The notes: generated by a model not told the origin, from the sequence alone. DNA of 64,000 nt from Amycolatopsis orientalis DSM 40040 = KCTC 9412 (GCF_000478275.1 NZ_ASJB01000015.1:155615-219614), one strand, 5' to 3'; positions 33,471-42,050 are shown, numbered from the stretch's first letter. Numbers and translations: made by a program.

Positions 33471-33654
33471 TACTACCTCATTGTCTGGTGGTGAACTCGC
33501 GGCCGCGATCGACGTCGGCAGGGCGCCGGCCGGTAAGTCACGTCACGTCCGGACGAAAGGCGCCCTGCCACCGCGATCGCGGGGCCTCCGGCCGGGGCGA
33601 GTTCACGCGTACGGTCATTTTCACCAGGTTAACCCTCTGCTCCGCCAACAGGTC
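33471..33654 (-). repeat. 184-nt structured intercistronic element, copy B (ipdF to kstR2)
   Basis: Homologous to 1031-1214 and of the same length. Outer stem GTGAACTCGC (33491-33500) with GCGAGTTCAC (33597-33606): one pair is C-G in copy A and T-A here, a compensatory change. The inner stem GGCAGGGCGC/GCGCCCTGCC is unchanged while its loop differs. The minus-strand structure ends about 20 nt before the kstR2 start, leaving the ribosome binding site free. Confidence 0.75.
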
Positions 33655-34422
33655 TCACGCATGCTGGGAACTCACGGACACGACCTCGCCGGTGAGGTAC
33701 GACGAGTACTCACTGGCGAGGAACACCATCACATTCGCCACTTCCCAGGGTTCCGCCGCCCTCCCCGACACCTCGCGCGCGGTGAGTTCGGTGAGCAGTT
33801 CCTCGCTGGTCACCTTGGCGAGGAACGGATGCATCGCGAGGCTCGGCGCGACGGCGTTGACGCGGATGCCGTGTCCGGCGACGTCGACGGCCGCGCACCG
33901 GGTGAGGGCCATGACGCCCGCTTTCGCCGCCGCGTAGTGCGCCTGCCCGGCCTGCGCGCGCCAGCCGATCACCGAAGCGTTGTTGACGATCACCCCGCCG
34001 CCGCCCTGGGCGATGAACCGGTTCACGGCGGCCCGCGTCGCGCGGAAGGTGCCGTTGAGGGTCACGTCGATGACCCGGGCCCACTCGTCGTCGGTCATGT
34101 CCACTATGGACTTGGTGCCGCCGAGCCCGGCGTTGTTGATCAGGACGTCGATCCGGCCGTAGCGCTCGGCGGCGCCGTCGAAGAGCGCCTGGATCTGCTC
34201 CTCCTGCGTGACATCACACGCGATCGCGTGGACGTCGCCGAGTTCGGCGGCCTTTTCCGCGAGCCGCCGTTCGTGCCAGTCGCTGATCACGACCCGGGCG
34301 CCTTCCTCCAGCGCGCGTTTCGCCACCGCGGAACCGATCCCGGTCCCGGCCGCCGCCGTCACCACGACCACCTTGTCCCGCAGGAGGTTCGCCCCCTCGG
34401 GGTACTTCGGCACCGGGATCAC
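33655..34422 (-). CDS. ipdF: SDR of C/D-ring degradation, IpdF
   Basis: 255 residues from GTG 34422 with GGGAGG 7 nt upstream. VVVVTAAAGTGIGSAVAKRA (cofactor), CDVTQEEQ, LINNAGLGGTKSIVDM, then VNNASVIGWRAQAGQAHYAAAKAG with catalytic Ser, Tyr and Lys. It lies in the Rv3559c position between fadE30 and kstR2. IpdF oxidises or reduces the 5-hydroxyl of the HIP-CoA derivative after FadE30. It overlaps fadE30 by 4 bp. The name rests on synteny and similarity recalled, not on a search. Confidence 0.82.
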   Translation of the reverse strand: MIPVPKYPEGANLLRDKVVVVTAAAGTGIGSAVAKRALEEGARVVISDWHERRLAEKAAELGDVHAIACDVTQEEQIQALFDGAAERYGRIDVLINNAGLGGTKSIVDMTDDEWARVIDVTLNGTFRATRAAVNRFIAQGGGGVIVNNASVIGWRAQAGQAHYAAAKAGVMALTRCAAVDVAGHGIRVNAVAPSLAMHPFLAKVTSEELLTELTAREVSGRAAEPWEVANVMVFLASEYSSYLTGEVVSVSSQHA

Positions 34423-35537
34423 GGTCGCACCTCCCTTGGCAGGCCGAGCACGCGCTCGGCGATGACGTTGCGCTGGATTTCGTTGGAGCCGCCGTAGATC
34501 GTGTCGGCACGGGTGAAGAGGAAGAGGCGCTGCCAGGCGTCGAGGCCGTCTTCGGCGAGCATGCCCCGGGCACCGCGGACGAGCATCGCGAGTTCCCCCA
34601 GATCCCGGTGCCAGTTCGCCCAGACCAGTTTGGACACTTCGGCGACGCCGGGCGACGAGTCGCCGAGGGTGCGGATCGCGTGCGCCCGCATGACCTCCAG
34701 GCCGACCCAGGCGCGGTCGATCCGTTCGGCGATCACCGGGTCGTCGGGGGCGATCCTGGTGAGTTCTTCGAGTTCCCGGCGGAAGCCGACCTGCTGCCCG
34801 AGCGTCGCGACGCCGCGTTCGAAGGCGAGCGTGCCCATCGCCACGCGCCAGCCGTCGCCCGGTTCCCCGACGACGAGATCCTCGGCGGTGCGGGCGCCGT
34901 CGAAGAAGACCTCGTTGAACTCCGACGTCCCGGTGAGCTGCCGGATCGGACGGACCTCGACCCCGGGCTGCCGCATCGGGACGAGCAAATAGGACAGTCC
35001 TTTGTGGCGTTTCGAGCCGGATTCGGTGCGGGCGAGGACGAAACACCAGTCCGCCACATGCGCGAGCGACGTCCACACCTTCTGGCCGCGCACCACCCAC
35101 TCGCCGCCTTCGAGGGTCGCCGTGGTCGACACGGCGGCGAGGTCGGAGCCGGCGCCGGGTTCGGAATAGCCCTGGCACCACAGTTCCTCGACGGCCACGA
35201 TCGGGGGCAGGAAACGCCTCCGCTGTTCCGGCGTGCCGAACGCGATCAGGGTGGGGCCGAGGAGTTCCTGGGCCAGATGACTCACTCTCGCCGGCGCGTC
35301 CGCTCGCGCGTACTCCTCGTGGAAGACGACCTGCTGTTCGAGGGTCGCACCTTGCCCACCGTGCTCGACCGGCCAGCCGACGCAGGTCCAACCCGCCTTC
35401 GCGAGCCGCCGCTCCCATTCCACGCGTTCGTCGAAGGCCTCGTGCTCCCGGCCGGGACCGCCCAGGCCACGCAGTTCCGGCGGCAGGTTCTCCGCCAGCC
35501 AGGTGCGCACGCGGTCACGGAAACCGTCCTGAGCCAC
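34419..35537 (-). CDS. fadE30: HIP-CoA acyl-CoA dehydrogenase FadE30
   Basis: 372 residues from GTG 35537. Acyl-CoA dehydrogenase signatures: LWCQGYSEPGAGSDLAAVSTTA, GQKVWTSLAHVADWCFVLAR, VFFDGARTAEDLVVGEPGDGW and TRADTIYGGSNEIQRNVIAERVLGLP. The N-terminal GLGGPGREHEAFDERVEWERR and later sequence follow Rv3560c closely. It dehydrogenates the propionate side chain of 5-OH-HIP-CoA. It is divergent from fadD3, whose product makes its precursor, and both share a perfect KstR2 operator. Confidence 0.92.
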   Translation of the reverse strand: MAQDGFRDRVRTWLAENLPPELRGLGGPGREHEAFDERVEWERRLAKAGWTCVGWPVEHGGQGATLEQQVVFHEEYARADAPARVSHLAQELLGPTLIAFGTPEQRRRFLPPIVAVEELWCQGYSEPGAGSDLAAVSTTATLEGGEWVVRGQKVWTSLAHVADWCFVLARTESGSKRHKGLSYLLVPMRQPGVEVRPIRQLTGTSEFNEVFFDGARTAEDLVVGEPGDGWRVAMGTLAFERGVATLGQQVGFRRELEELTRIAPDDPVIAERIDRAWVGLEVMRAHAIRTLGDSSPGVAEVSKLVWANWHRDLGELAMLVRGARGMLAEDGLDAWQRLFLFTRADTIYGGSNEIQRNVIAERVLGLPREVRP

Positions 35538-35583
35538 GCCTGCCTCCTCTAGCCAAACCAGGGCCTGCTGCGTAGGCTACCCT

Positions 35584-35597
35584 ACCAAGCACTTGCT
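35584..35597. promoter_or_regulatory. KstR2 operator, fadE30/fadD3
   Basis: ACCAAGCACTTGCT is a full match to ANCAAGNNCTTGNT between the divergent starts at 35537 and 35610. One operator probably controls both operons, including kstR2 itself. Confidence 0.88.
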
Positions 35598-35609
35598 AGG
35601 GAGACTTCA

Positions 35610-37100
35610 ATGGCCGAAGGAACCATCCCGGCGGCGCTCGACACGGCCGCGGAGCGTTTCGCCGGGCGGGAAGCGCTGGTGGACGGCGAAGTCCGGCTCA
35701 CCTATGGCGAACTCGCGCGCCGGGTGCGGCAGGCGGCGCGGTTCTTCGAGGGCCACGAACGGATCGCGCTCTGCTCCCCCAACACCTGGCACTGGGTCGT
35801 CGCGGGGCTCGGCGCGCTGTACGCCGGTGCGACACTGATCCCGGTCAACACCCGCTTCACGGCCCGCGAGACCGTCGACATCCTCGAACGCGCGCGGGTG
35901 TCCGCGCTGGCGATCACCGGCACGTTCCTCGGCACGGACCGGCTGGCGGACCTCGGCGCCGCCCGCCCCGGCACCGTGCTGCGCATCCCGGTCGAAGGCA
36001 CCGAGGACCCGGTCGACGGCGTCACGGAATGGGACGCGCTGGCCGGATACGACGACACTTTCACCAGTCCCGCCAAGGCGGACGACGTCAGCGACATCCT
36101 CTTCACCTCCGGGACCACCGGCCGCAGCAAGGGCGCGATGAGCACTCACCGCCAGGCGATGGGCGTCGCCGAGGCATGGGCCGAGTGCGGTGGCCTGACC
36201 GGAGAAGACCGGTATCTCGTGATCAACCCGTTCTTCCACAGCTTCGGGTACAAGGCGGGCATCCTCGCCGCGGTCTCGCGGGGCGCGGCCATCCTGCCGC
36301 AGCGCACCTTCGACGTCCGGGAAACCCTGCGGCTCATCGAAACCGAACGCGTCACCGTGCTGCCCGGCGCGCCCACGATCTACCAGGTGCTGCTGGACGC
36401 GCCCGAACGCGCGGACCATGATCTGTCCAGTCTCCGCCTCGCCGTCACCGGCGCCGCCCCGGTGCCGGTCCCGCTCGTCGAGCGGATGCGGGCGGAACTG
36501 GGTTTCGACGCCGTGCTCACCGCCTACGGGCTGACGGAAGCCGTCGTCGCGACCATGTCCCGCCCCGAGGACGACGCGGAAATCGTGTCGAACTACTCCG
36601 GCCGTGCGACGGCGGGGTTCGAGGTGAAGCTCGGCGAACACGACGAGGTCCTGCTGCGCGGGCCGAACGTGATGCTCGGGTATCTCGACGATCCGGAGGC
36701 CACCGCCAAGGCCGTCGATCCGGAGGGCTGGTTGCACACCGGTGACGTCGGCGTGCTGAACGAAGACGGCTACCTGAAGATCGTGGACCGGATCAAGGAC
36801 ATGTACGTCTGCGGCGGTTTCAACGTCTACCCGGCCGAGGTCGAGCAGGTGATCAGCCGACTGGACGGGGCCGCCGAGGTGGCCGTCGTCGGGGTTCCCG
36901 ACGAACGGCTCGGCGAGGTCGGCAAGGCGTTCGTCCGGCCGCGTCCCGGTGCCGAACTGTCCACAGAGGACGTCCTTTCGTACTGCGAGGGCGAATTGGC
37001 CAACTACAAACGTCCTCGCTTTGTCGACTTCGTGGCGGAGATCCCGCGGAATCCCTCGGGGAAAGTACTGAAACGCGTGTTGCGGGAGGAGAACGGATGA
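35610..37100 (+). CDS. fadD3: HIP-CoA synthetase FadD3
   Basis: 496 residues from ATG 35610 with GGGAG upstream. ANL motifs: DILFTSGTTGRSKGAMSTHRQ, INPFFHSFGYKAGILAA, LTAYGLTEAVVATMSRPEDD, LHTGDVGVLNEDGYLKIVDR and the catalytic-Lys region PRNPSGKVLKRVLREE. It is colinear with Rv3561. FadD3 attaches CoA to the propionate of HIP, the C/D-ring fragment left by HsaD, and so makes the KstR2 inducer. First gene of a five-gene plus-strand operon with 1-4-bp overlaps. Confidence 0.94.
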   Translation: MAEGTIPAALDTAAERFAGREALVDGEVRLTYGELARRVRQAARFFEGHERIALCSPNTWHWVVAGLGALYAGATLIPVNTRFTARETVDILERARVSALAITGTFLGTDRLADLGAARPGTVLRIPVEGTEDPVDGVTEWDALAGYDDTFTSPAKADDVSDILFTSGTTGRSKGAMSTHRQAMGVAEAWAECGGLTGEDRYLVINPFFHSFGYKAGILAAVSRGAAILPQRTFDVRETLRLIETERVTVLPGAPTIYQVLLDAPERADHDLSSLRLAVTGAAPVPVPLVERMRAELGFDAVLTAYGLTEAVVATMSRPEDDAEIVSNYSGRATAGFEVKLGEHDEVLLRGPNVMLGYLDDPEATAKAVDPEGWLHTGDVGVLNEDGYLKIVDRIKDMYVCGGFNVYPAEVEQVISRLDGAAEVAVVGVPDERLGEVGKAFVRPRPGAELSTEDVLSYCEGELANYKRPRFVDFVAEIPRNPSGKVLKRVLREENG

Positions 37101-37936
37101 CCGTCGAGTACGAGCGGCGCGGGCCGGTGGCCGTCGTCACGATGAACCGGCCGGAGTACCGGAACGCGCAGAACTCGGCGATGACCTACGCGCTCGACGC
37201 GGCGTTCGCCCGCGCCGTCGACGATCCCGAGGTCAAGGTGATCGTGCTGGCCGGGGCGGGCAAGCATTTCTCCGCCGGGCACGACATCGGGACGCCGGAG
37301 CGCGACGTGGACGTCTCCTTCGACCGCAAGGCGGTCCTGTGGTGGGACCACGTCGGCGCCGAGGGCGGTGACCAGCGGTTCGCCCGGGAGTCGGAGGTCT
37401 ATCTCGGCATGTGCCGCCGGTGGCGGGAGATCCCGAAGCCGACCATCGCGAGTGTGCAGGGCGCGTGCATCGCGGGCGCGCTGATGCTGGCGTGGGTCTG
37501 CGACATGATCGTCGCCTCCGACGACGCCTTCTTCGCCGATCCCGTGGTGCGCATGGGGATTCCCGGAGTCGAGTACTTCGCGCACCCCTGGGTCCTCGGT
37601 CCGCGTGCGGCCAAGGAGGTGCTGTTCACCGGTGAGCGCTTCACGGCACAGCAGGCCAAGGAATGGGGCATGCTGAACCGCGTCGTGCCGCGTGCCGATC
37701 TCGAAACCGAGACGATGGCGCTGGCGGAGAAGATCGCCGTGATGCCGCGGATGGGGCTCGCGCTCGCCAAGAAGGCGGTCAACCAGGCCGAAGACCTGAT
37801 GGGGCTCCGGTCCGGAATGGACTCCGTGTTCGGGCTGCACCACTTCGCGCACGCGCACAACGCCGAGGTGTCCGGGGGTGACTCCTTGGGTGGGCAGGAC
37901 GCGCGCTCGATGCGGGACGCGAACAGGACCTCGTGA
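37097..37936 (+). CDS. enoyl-CoA hydratase/isomerase of the fadD3 operon
   Basis: 279 residues from ATG 37097 (ATGA overlap with fadD3). Crotonase signatures: [37 protein letters not shown] (oxyanion loop), QGACIAGALMLAWVCDMIVASDD and DPVVRMGIPGVEYFAHPW. A longer central loop (DRKAVLWWDHVGAEGGDQ) distinguishes it from EchA19 and EchA20. It is placed between fadD3 and fadE31, where the M. tuberculosis operon as I recall it has no gene. It probably hydrates an enoyl-CoA from a FadE31/32/33-type reaction; the exact step is inferred. Confidence 0.82.
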   Translation: MTVEYERRGPVAVVTMNRPEYRNAQNSAMTYALDAAFARAVDDPEVKVIVLAGAGKHFSAGHDIGTPERDVDVSFDRKAVLWWDHVGAEGGDQRFARESEVYLGMCRRWREIPKPTIASVQGACIAGALMLAWVCDMIVASDDAFFADPVVRMGIPGVEYFAHPWVLGPRAAKEVLFTGERFTAQQAKEWGMLNRVVPRADLETETMALAEKIAVMPRMGLALAKKAVNQAEDLMGLRSGMDSVFGLHHFAHAHNAEVSGGDSLGGQDARSMRDANRTS

Positions 37937-39069
37937 TGGATCTCGATCTCGACGAGCGCACGCTCGCCTTCCGCGACGAAGCCCGCGCCTGGCTCACCGC
38001 CCACGTTCCCGCCGAGCCGCTGAAGTCGTTCGACACGGCCGAGGGATTCGCACAGCACCGGGACTGGGAGGCGAAACTGGCCGATGCCCGGTGGTCGGTG
38101 GTCTCGTGGCCGCGCGAACTCGGCGGACGGGACGCGAGTCTCCTCGAATGGGTGCTGTTCGAGGAGGAGTACTACGCGGCGGGCGCGCCGCTGCGGGTCA
38201 ACCAGAACGGTATCTTCATGCTGGCGCCCACCCTCTTCTCCCACGGCACGGAAGAGCAGCGACGACGGATCCTGCCGAAAATGGCGCGCTCGGCGGAGGT
38301 CTGGGCTCAGGCGTGGTCGGAACCCGAGGCGGGCAGCGACATCGCCGCGCTCCGGAGCACCGCGACCCGCTGCGACGGCGGCTGGCGAGTCAGCGGGCAG
38401 AAGACGTGGAGTTCACGGGCGACGTTCGCCGACCGGGCCTTCGGCCTGTTCCGCAGTGATCCCGATTCGGTGCGGCACAAGGGTCTCACCTATCTGATGG
38501 TGGATCTGCGGGCCGAGGGTGTCACCGTCCGGCCGATCCCCCAGCTGGACGGCGAACCGGGGTTCGCGGAGATCTTCCTCGACGACGTCTTCGTGCCCGA
38601 CGAAGACGTGATCGGCGCTCCGGGCGAGGGCTGGCGGGTCGCCATGACGACGGCGAACAACGAACGCGGCCTGTCCCTGCGCAGTCCCGGCCGGTTCCTC
38701 GCCGCGGCCGATCGGCTGGTCTCGCTGTGGCACGAGAATGGACGTCCCGCGCACACCGCCGACCGGGTCGCCGACGCCTGGATCGGCGCGCGGGCCTATC
38801 ACCTGTACACGTTCGGCACGGTCACCCGGCTCTCCGAAGGCGCCGCACTCGGGCCGGAATCGAGTGTCAACAAGCTCTTCTGGTCGCATCTCGACGTCGC
38901 CCTGCACGAAACCGCGCTCGACATCCTCGGCCCCGACGCCGAACTCCGCGGCCGGTGGAGCGAGGGCTGGCTGTTCTCCCTGGCAGGCCCGATCTACGGC
39001 GGGACCGACCAGATCCAGCGGTCCATCGTCGCCGAACGGCTGCTCGGCCTGCCGAAGGGGGCCCGATGA
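37936..39069 (+). CDS. fadE31: acyl-CoA dehydrogenase FadE31
   Basis: 377 residues from ATG 37936 (TGATG overlap; a GTG at 37933 is also in frame), the same length as Rv3562. MDLDLDERTLAFRDEARAWL start, EEEYYAAGAPLRVNQNGIFML, WAQAWSEPEAGSDIAALRSTA, GQKTWSSRATFADRAFGLFR and GPIYGGTDQIQRSIVAERLLGLP. It forms heteromeric dehydrogenases with FadE32 or FadE33 in C/D-ring beta-oxidation. Overlaps fadE32 by 4 bp. Confidence 0.92.
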   Translation: MDLDLDERTLAFRDEARAWLTAHVPAEPLKSFDTAEGFAQHRDWEAKLADARWSVVSWPRELGGRDASLLEWVLFEEEYYAAGAPLRVNQNGIFMLAPTLFSHGTEEQRRRILPKMARSAEVWAQAWSEPEAGSDIAALRSTATRCDGGWRVSGQKTWSSRATFADRAFGLFRSDPDSVRHKGLTYLMVDLRAEGVTVRPIPQLDGEPGFAEIFLDDVFVPDEDVIGAPGEGWRVAMTTANNERGLSLRSPGRFLAAADRLVSLWHENGRPAHTADRVADAWIGARAYHLYTFGTVTRLSEGAALGPESSVNKLFWSHLDVALHETALDILGPDAELRGRWSEGWLFSLAGPIYGGTDQIQRSIVAERLLGLPKGAR

Positions 39070-39995
39070 GATTCGCGCTCTCCGGTGAGCAGGAACAGTT
39101 TTCCCGCAGCCTGCACGATCTCCTGTCCGGTTTGGACACCGACACGGCCAACCGGTCCTGGGCGGCCGGTGATCCGGGGCCGGGGCTCAAGATCTGGCGA
39201 CGACTGGCGGAACTCGGCGTGACCGCGCTGGCCGTCCCGGAACGGTACGACGGGCTCGGCGCCACCCCGGTCGATCTGGCCGTGGGCTTCGAACGGCTGG
39301 GGTACCACTGCGTTCCCGGTCCGTGGACCGATACCGTGGCCGTGCTGCCGTCCTTGCTGGACGACGAACTGCTGACCTCGGTCGCGTCCGGGGAGACCCT
39401 GGCGTCGGTGGCCTTCGCGCTGCATGTGCCCTACGCCTTGGATTCCGACGTCGCCGACGCGCGTATCGCGGTCGAGAACGGCAGGCTGCGCACCTTCACT
39501 CCCGGCGCACTTTTGTCCTCTGTAGACGGATCGCGGCGCTTGTTCCCGCCAGTCGCGGGCGACGACCTCGGCACGGCGCTCGACGCGGATCGCGCGTTCG
39601 AACTGGGCTGCCTGGCCACGGCCGCGCACCTCCTCGGCGCGGGGCGGTGGCTGCTCGACACGTCCGTCGCGTATGCCGCGCAACGCAAGCAGTACGGGCA
39701 GGAGATCGGCGGGTATCAGGCGGTCAAGCATCTGCTCGCCGATGTGGCGACCGCGCTCACGCTGGCCGAGCCGCTGCTGTTCGGCGCGGCCGTCACCCTG
39801 GACCACCGCGACGTCTCCGCCGCCAAGGTGGCCTGCGGCGACGCGGCGCACCTCGCCGCCCGCACCGGGCTGCAGGTGCACGGCGCGATCGGGTACACCG
39901 CCGAGCACGCGCTCGGTCTGCGGCTGACCCGGGTCCGCGCGCTGACCGGCGCCTGGGGCACGCCACGATTCCATCGGGAGCGGGTGCTGTCATGA
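39066..39995 (+). CDS. fadE32: acyl-CoA dehydrogenase subunit FadE32
   Basis: 309 residues from ATG 39066. A shortened acyl-CoA dehydrogenase: MRFALSGEQEQFSRSLHDLL, TALAVPERYDGLGATPVDL, YAAQRKQYGQEIGGYQAVKHLLADV and LQVHGAIGYTAEHALGLRLTRV. The middle beta-domain is short and weakly conserved, as expected for the partner of FadE31 in an alpha2beta2 enzyme. It equals Rv3563 by order and sequence. Overlaps on both sides (4 bp) keep the subunits coupled. Confidence 0.9.
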   Translation: MRFALSGEQEQFSRSLHDLLSGLDTDTANRSWAAGDPGPGLKIWRRLAELGVTALAVPERYDGLGATPVDLAVGFERLGYHCVPGPWTDTVAVLPSLLDDELLTSVASGETLASVAFALHVPYALDSDVADARIAVENGRLRTFTPGALLSSVDGSRRLFPPVAGDDLGTALDADRAFELGCLATAAHLLGAGRWLLDTSVAYAAQRKQYGQEIGGYQAVKHLLADVATALTLAEPLLFGAAVTLDHRDVSAAKVACGDAAHLAARTGLQVHGAIGYTAEHALGLRLTRVRALTGAWGTPRFHRERVLS

Positions 39996-40963
39996 CGTTC
40001 ACCGCCGAGCAGGAGGCGCTGCGGGACAGCGTCCGGAAGCTGCTGGAACGGGAAGCGGATCCCTGGCCGGAACTGTGCGAACAGATCGGCGTGGCAGCGC
40101 TGGCCGTTCCCGAACGCTTCGGCGGGCTCGGGGCCGGGACGGCGGAGCTGCAAGTGGTGGCCGAGGAAGTGGGCCGGGTCCTCGCCGACGTCCCGTTCCT
40201 TGGTTCGGCCGTGCTCGCCGTGCACGCGGTGCTGGCCACCGGGGACGACGAGACCTGCGCACGCCTGCTCCCCCTGCTCGCCGAAGGAGCCGTCGGCGCG
40301 GTGGCCTGGGCCGACGCCGACGGCCGGTGGGGTGCTCCAGCCTGCGGGGCCTCCGGATCCACTGTGGACGGTGAGGCGCATTATGTGCTCAATGGCGACG
40401 AAGCCGAGATCCTGCTGGTCGTGGCCGGCGATTCGCTGTACGAAGTCTCGGACTTCCGTGCCGTGCGGACCCCGGCGATGGACGAGACCCGGCGGCTGGC
40501 CCGCGTGACCTTCGACCACGCCCCCGCCCGGCTGCTCGGCCCGGTCGATCTCGCCGCGCTGCGGGACGTCGCGTGCGCCGTCCTCGCCGCCGAGCAGGCC
40601 GGAGCGGCGGCGCGGGCGTTGGAGCTGACGGTGGAGTACAGCAAGCAGCGCCATCAGTTCGGCAGGCCGATCGGCGGGTTCCAGGCGCTGAAGCATCGGA
40701 TGGCGGACCTCCACGTCCTGGTGGAGACCGCGCGTTCGGCGGCCTACGCGGCGCCGGAGTCGAGCAGGCTGGCGGCGGTGGCGAAGGTGTATTGCTCGGA
40801 AGCGCTGGCGACGGTGGCGGGCGAGATGATCCAGCTGCACGGCGGGATCGCGATCACCTGGGAGCATCCGGCGCACCGCTATTTCAAGCGGGCACACGGC
40901 GCGGCACAGCTGTTCGGCGCGCCTGGCGAGCACCTCGGGCGGGTACGACCGGCGGTCTCGTGA
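39992..40963 (+). CDS. fadE33: acyl-CoA dehydrogenase subunit FadE33
   Basis: 323 residues from ATG 39992. LAVPERFGGLGAGTAELQVV, VEYSKQRHQFGRPIGGFQALKHRMADLHVLVE and MIQLHGGIAITWEHPAHRYFKRAHGA are the C-terminal dehydrogenase motifs; the central domain is short, as in FadE32. It is the third FadE of the operon and the Rv3564 equivalent, likely a FadE31 partner. The last codons and stop (GTC TCG TGA) lie in the palindromic repeat R4 that separates it from the convergent sigma gene. Confidence 0.9.
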   Translation: MTFTAEQEALRDSVRKLLEREADPWPELCEQIGVAALAVPERFGGLGAGTAELQVVAEEVGRVLADVPFLGSAVLAVHAVLATGDDETCARLLPLLAEGAVGAVAWADADGRWGAPACGASGSTVDGEAHYVLNGDEAEILLVVAGDSLYEVSDFRAVRTPAMDETRRLARVTFDHAPARLLGPVDLAALRDVACAVLAAEQAGAAARALELTVEYSKQRHQFGRPIGGFQALKHRMADLHVLVETARSAAYAAPESSRLAAVAKVYCSEALATVAGEMIQLHGGIAITWEHPAHRYFKRAHGAAQLFGAPGEHLGRVRPAVS

Positions 40964-41003
40964 GTGGCAAAGAGGGTTCTAACCCTCATTACCACTCACG
41001 AGA
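40956..41003. repeat. convergent-junction palindrome, copy R4
   Basis: Arms 40956-40978 and 40981-41003 pair at 21 of 23 positions around a CT loop; core TCTCGTGAGTGGNAANGAGGGTT. It supplies the fadE33 stop codon on the plus strand and the last seven codons (LVSGNEG) and stop of the sigma factor on the minus strand. Confidence 0.85.
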
Positions 41004-41923
41004 GTCTGCGCCTCCAGGAATCGGGTGATGGCGCGGATCCGGTCCCCGTCGAAAGTGAGGACCATCAGCCCGGCCGGGCTTTCGCCATGGTGACACTGGA
41101 AGGCGGGCTGGTTGTTCGCCCGGGTGAGCGTCATTCCGAAGCCCTCCGGGACCGGGACGGCCATGGTGACGCGGAGGAAACCGGCGATCGCGTCGGGACC
41201 GTGGTACTCGTGCGGCGCGGGCGGCATGGCGAGCCAGGCGTCGTCGGTGAGCAGGCGGAGGACGCCGTCGAGGTCCCCCTCGGTGAATGCGTCGGCGAAC
41301 CGCCTGGTCAGCTCGCGTTCCCGGGGTGACGGCCGGTGCCCGGCGCCGTCGCGATGCTTGTCGAGGGAGGCGCGGGCGCGCTGGAGGATGCCTTTGACCG
41401 CCGTCTCGGTGGTGCCGAGCATGCTCGCGACCTCGCCGGCGGGGAAGCACAGGACGTCGCGCAGGACGAGCGCGGCGGCTTGTCTCGGCGGGAGAAGCTG
41501 CAGGCCGGTGATGAAGGCGAGTTCGACGGCCTCTCTGGTGCTGTAGCGCGCTTCGGGGCCGGGCTCACTGTCGGCGACGCGCTCGAGGAGTTCGTCCGGG
41601 TACGGCTGCAACCAGGTCACCTCGCCGCGGCGGCTCGGCTCCGGTGGGGTGAAGGGCGGCACCGGTTCAGGTGGGCGACGGCGGCCCGCGTCCCTCAGGA
41701 CGTTGAGGCAGCGGTTGGTGGCGATGCGGTACAGCCAGGTTCGGAGCGACGAGCGTCCCTCGAAGCCGTCGAGACCCCGCCATGCGGCCAGGAGCGTCTC
41801 CTGGACGGCGTCCTCGGCGTCGGTGAGAGAGCCGAGGATCCGGTAACAGTGCAGGTGCAGCTCGTGCCGGTAGGTGTCGGTGAGCTCGCGAAACGCCTGC
41901 TCGTCCGTGATCCTCGTGCTCAC
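40979..41923 (-). CDS. ECF sigma factor with C-terminal SnoaL-like domain (SigG/TIGR02960-like)
   Basis: 314 residues from GTG 41923. Sigma region 2: FRELTDTYRHELHLHCYRILGSLTDAEDAVQETLLAAWRG (core DAEDAVQETL). Region 4: LPPRQAAALVLRDVLCFPAGEVASMLGTTETAVKGILQRARASL. A C-terminal SnoaL/NTF2-like domain follows (about residues 205-310, FADAFTEGDLDGVLRLLTDDAWLAMPP), typical of sigma factors that need no membrane anti-sigma. The final LVSGNEG is encoded by palindrome R4. It is divergent from a SnoaL-like protein gene that is a likely target. Confidence 0.88.
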   Translation of the reverse strand: MSTRITDEQAFRELTDTYRHELHLHCYRILGSLTDAEDAVQETLLAAWRGLDGFEGRSSLRTWLYRIATNRCLNVLRDAGRRRPPEPVPPFTPPEPSRRGEVTWLQPYPDELLERVADSEPGPEARYSTREAVELAFITGLQLLPPRQAAALVLRDVLCFPAGEVASMLGTTETAVKGILQRARASLDKHRDGAGHRPSPRERELTRRFADAFTEGDLDGVLRLLTDDAWLAMPPAPHEYHGPDAIAGFLRVTMAVPVPEGFGMTLTRANNQPAFQCHHGESPAGLMVLTFDGDRIRAITRFLEAQTLVSGNEG

Positions 41924-41944
41924 GGGCCGATCCTGCCACGACCT

Positions 41945-41993
41945 TTTTCGCGGCGCACCGTTTTCGCGGCGTACCGTTTTTCGCGGCGCACCG
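41945..41993. repeat. three tandem 16-bp repeats upstream of the ECF-SnoaL sigma gene
   Basis: TTTTCGCGGCGCACCG (41945-41960), TTTTCGCGGCGTACCG (41961-41976) and TTTTCGCGGCGCACCG (41978-41993) stand in the 127-bp divergent gap. The regular period suggests protein-binding sites or replication slippage. Confidence 0.85.
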
Positions 41994-42050
41994 TTCCGTT
42001 TCGGGCGGAGGTGGGGTCTGACGGGGTGAAGACCGACGAAAGGAACCATC

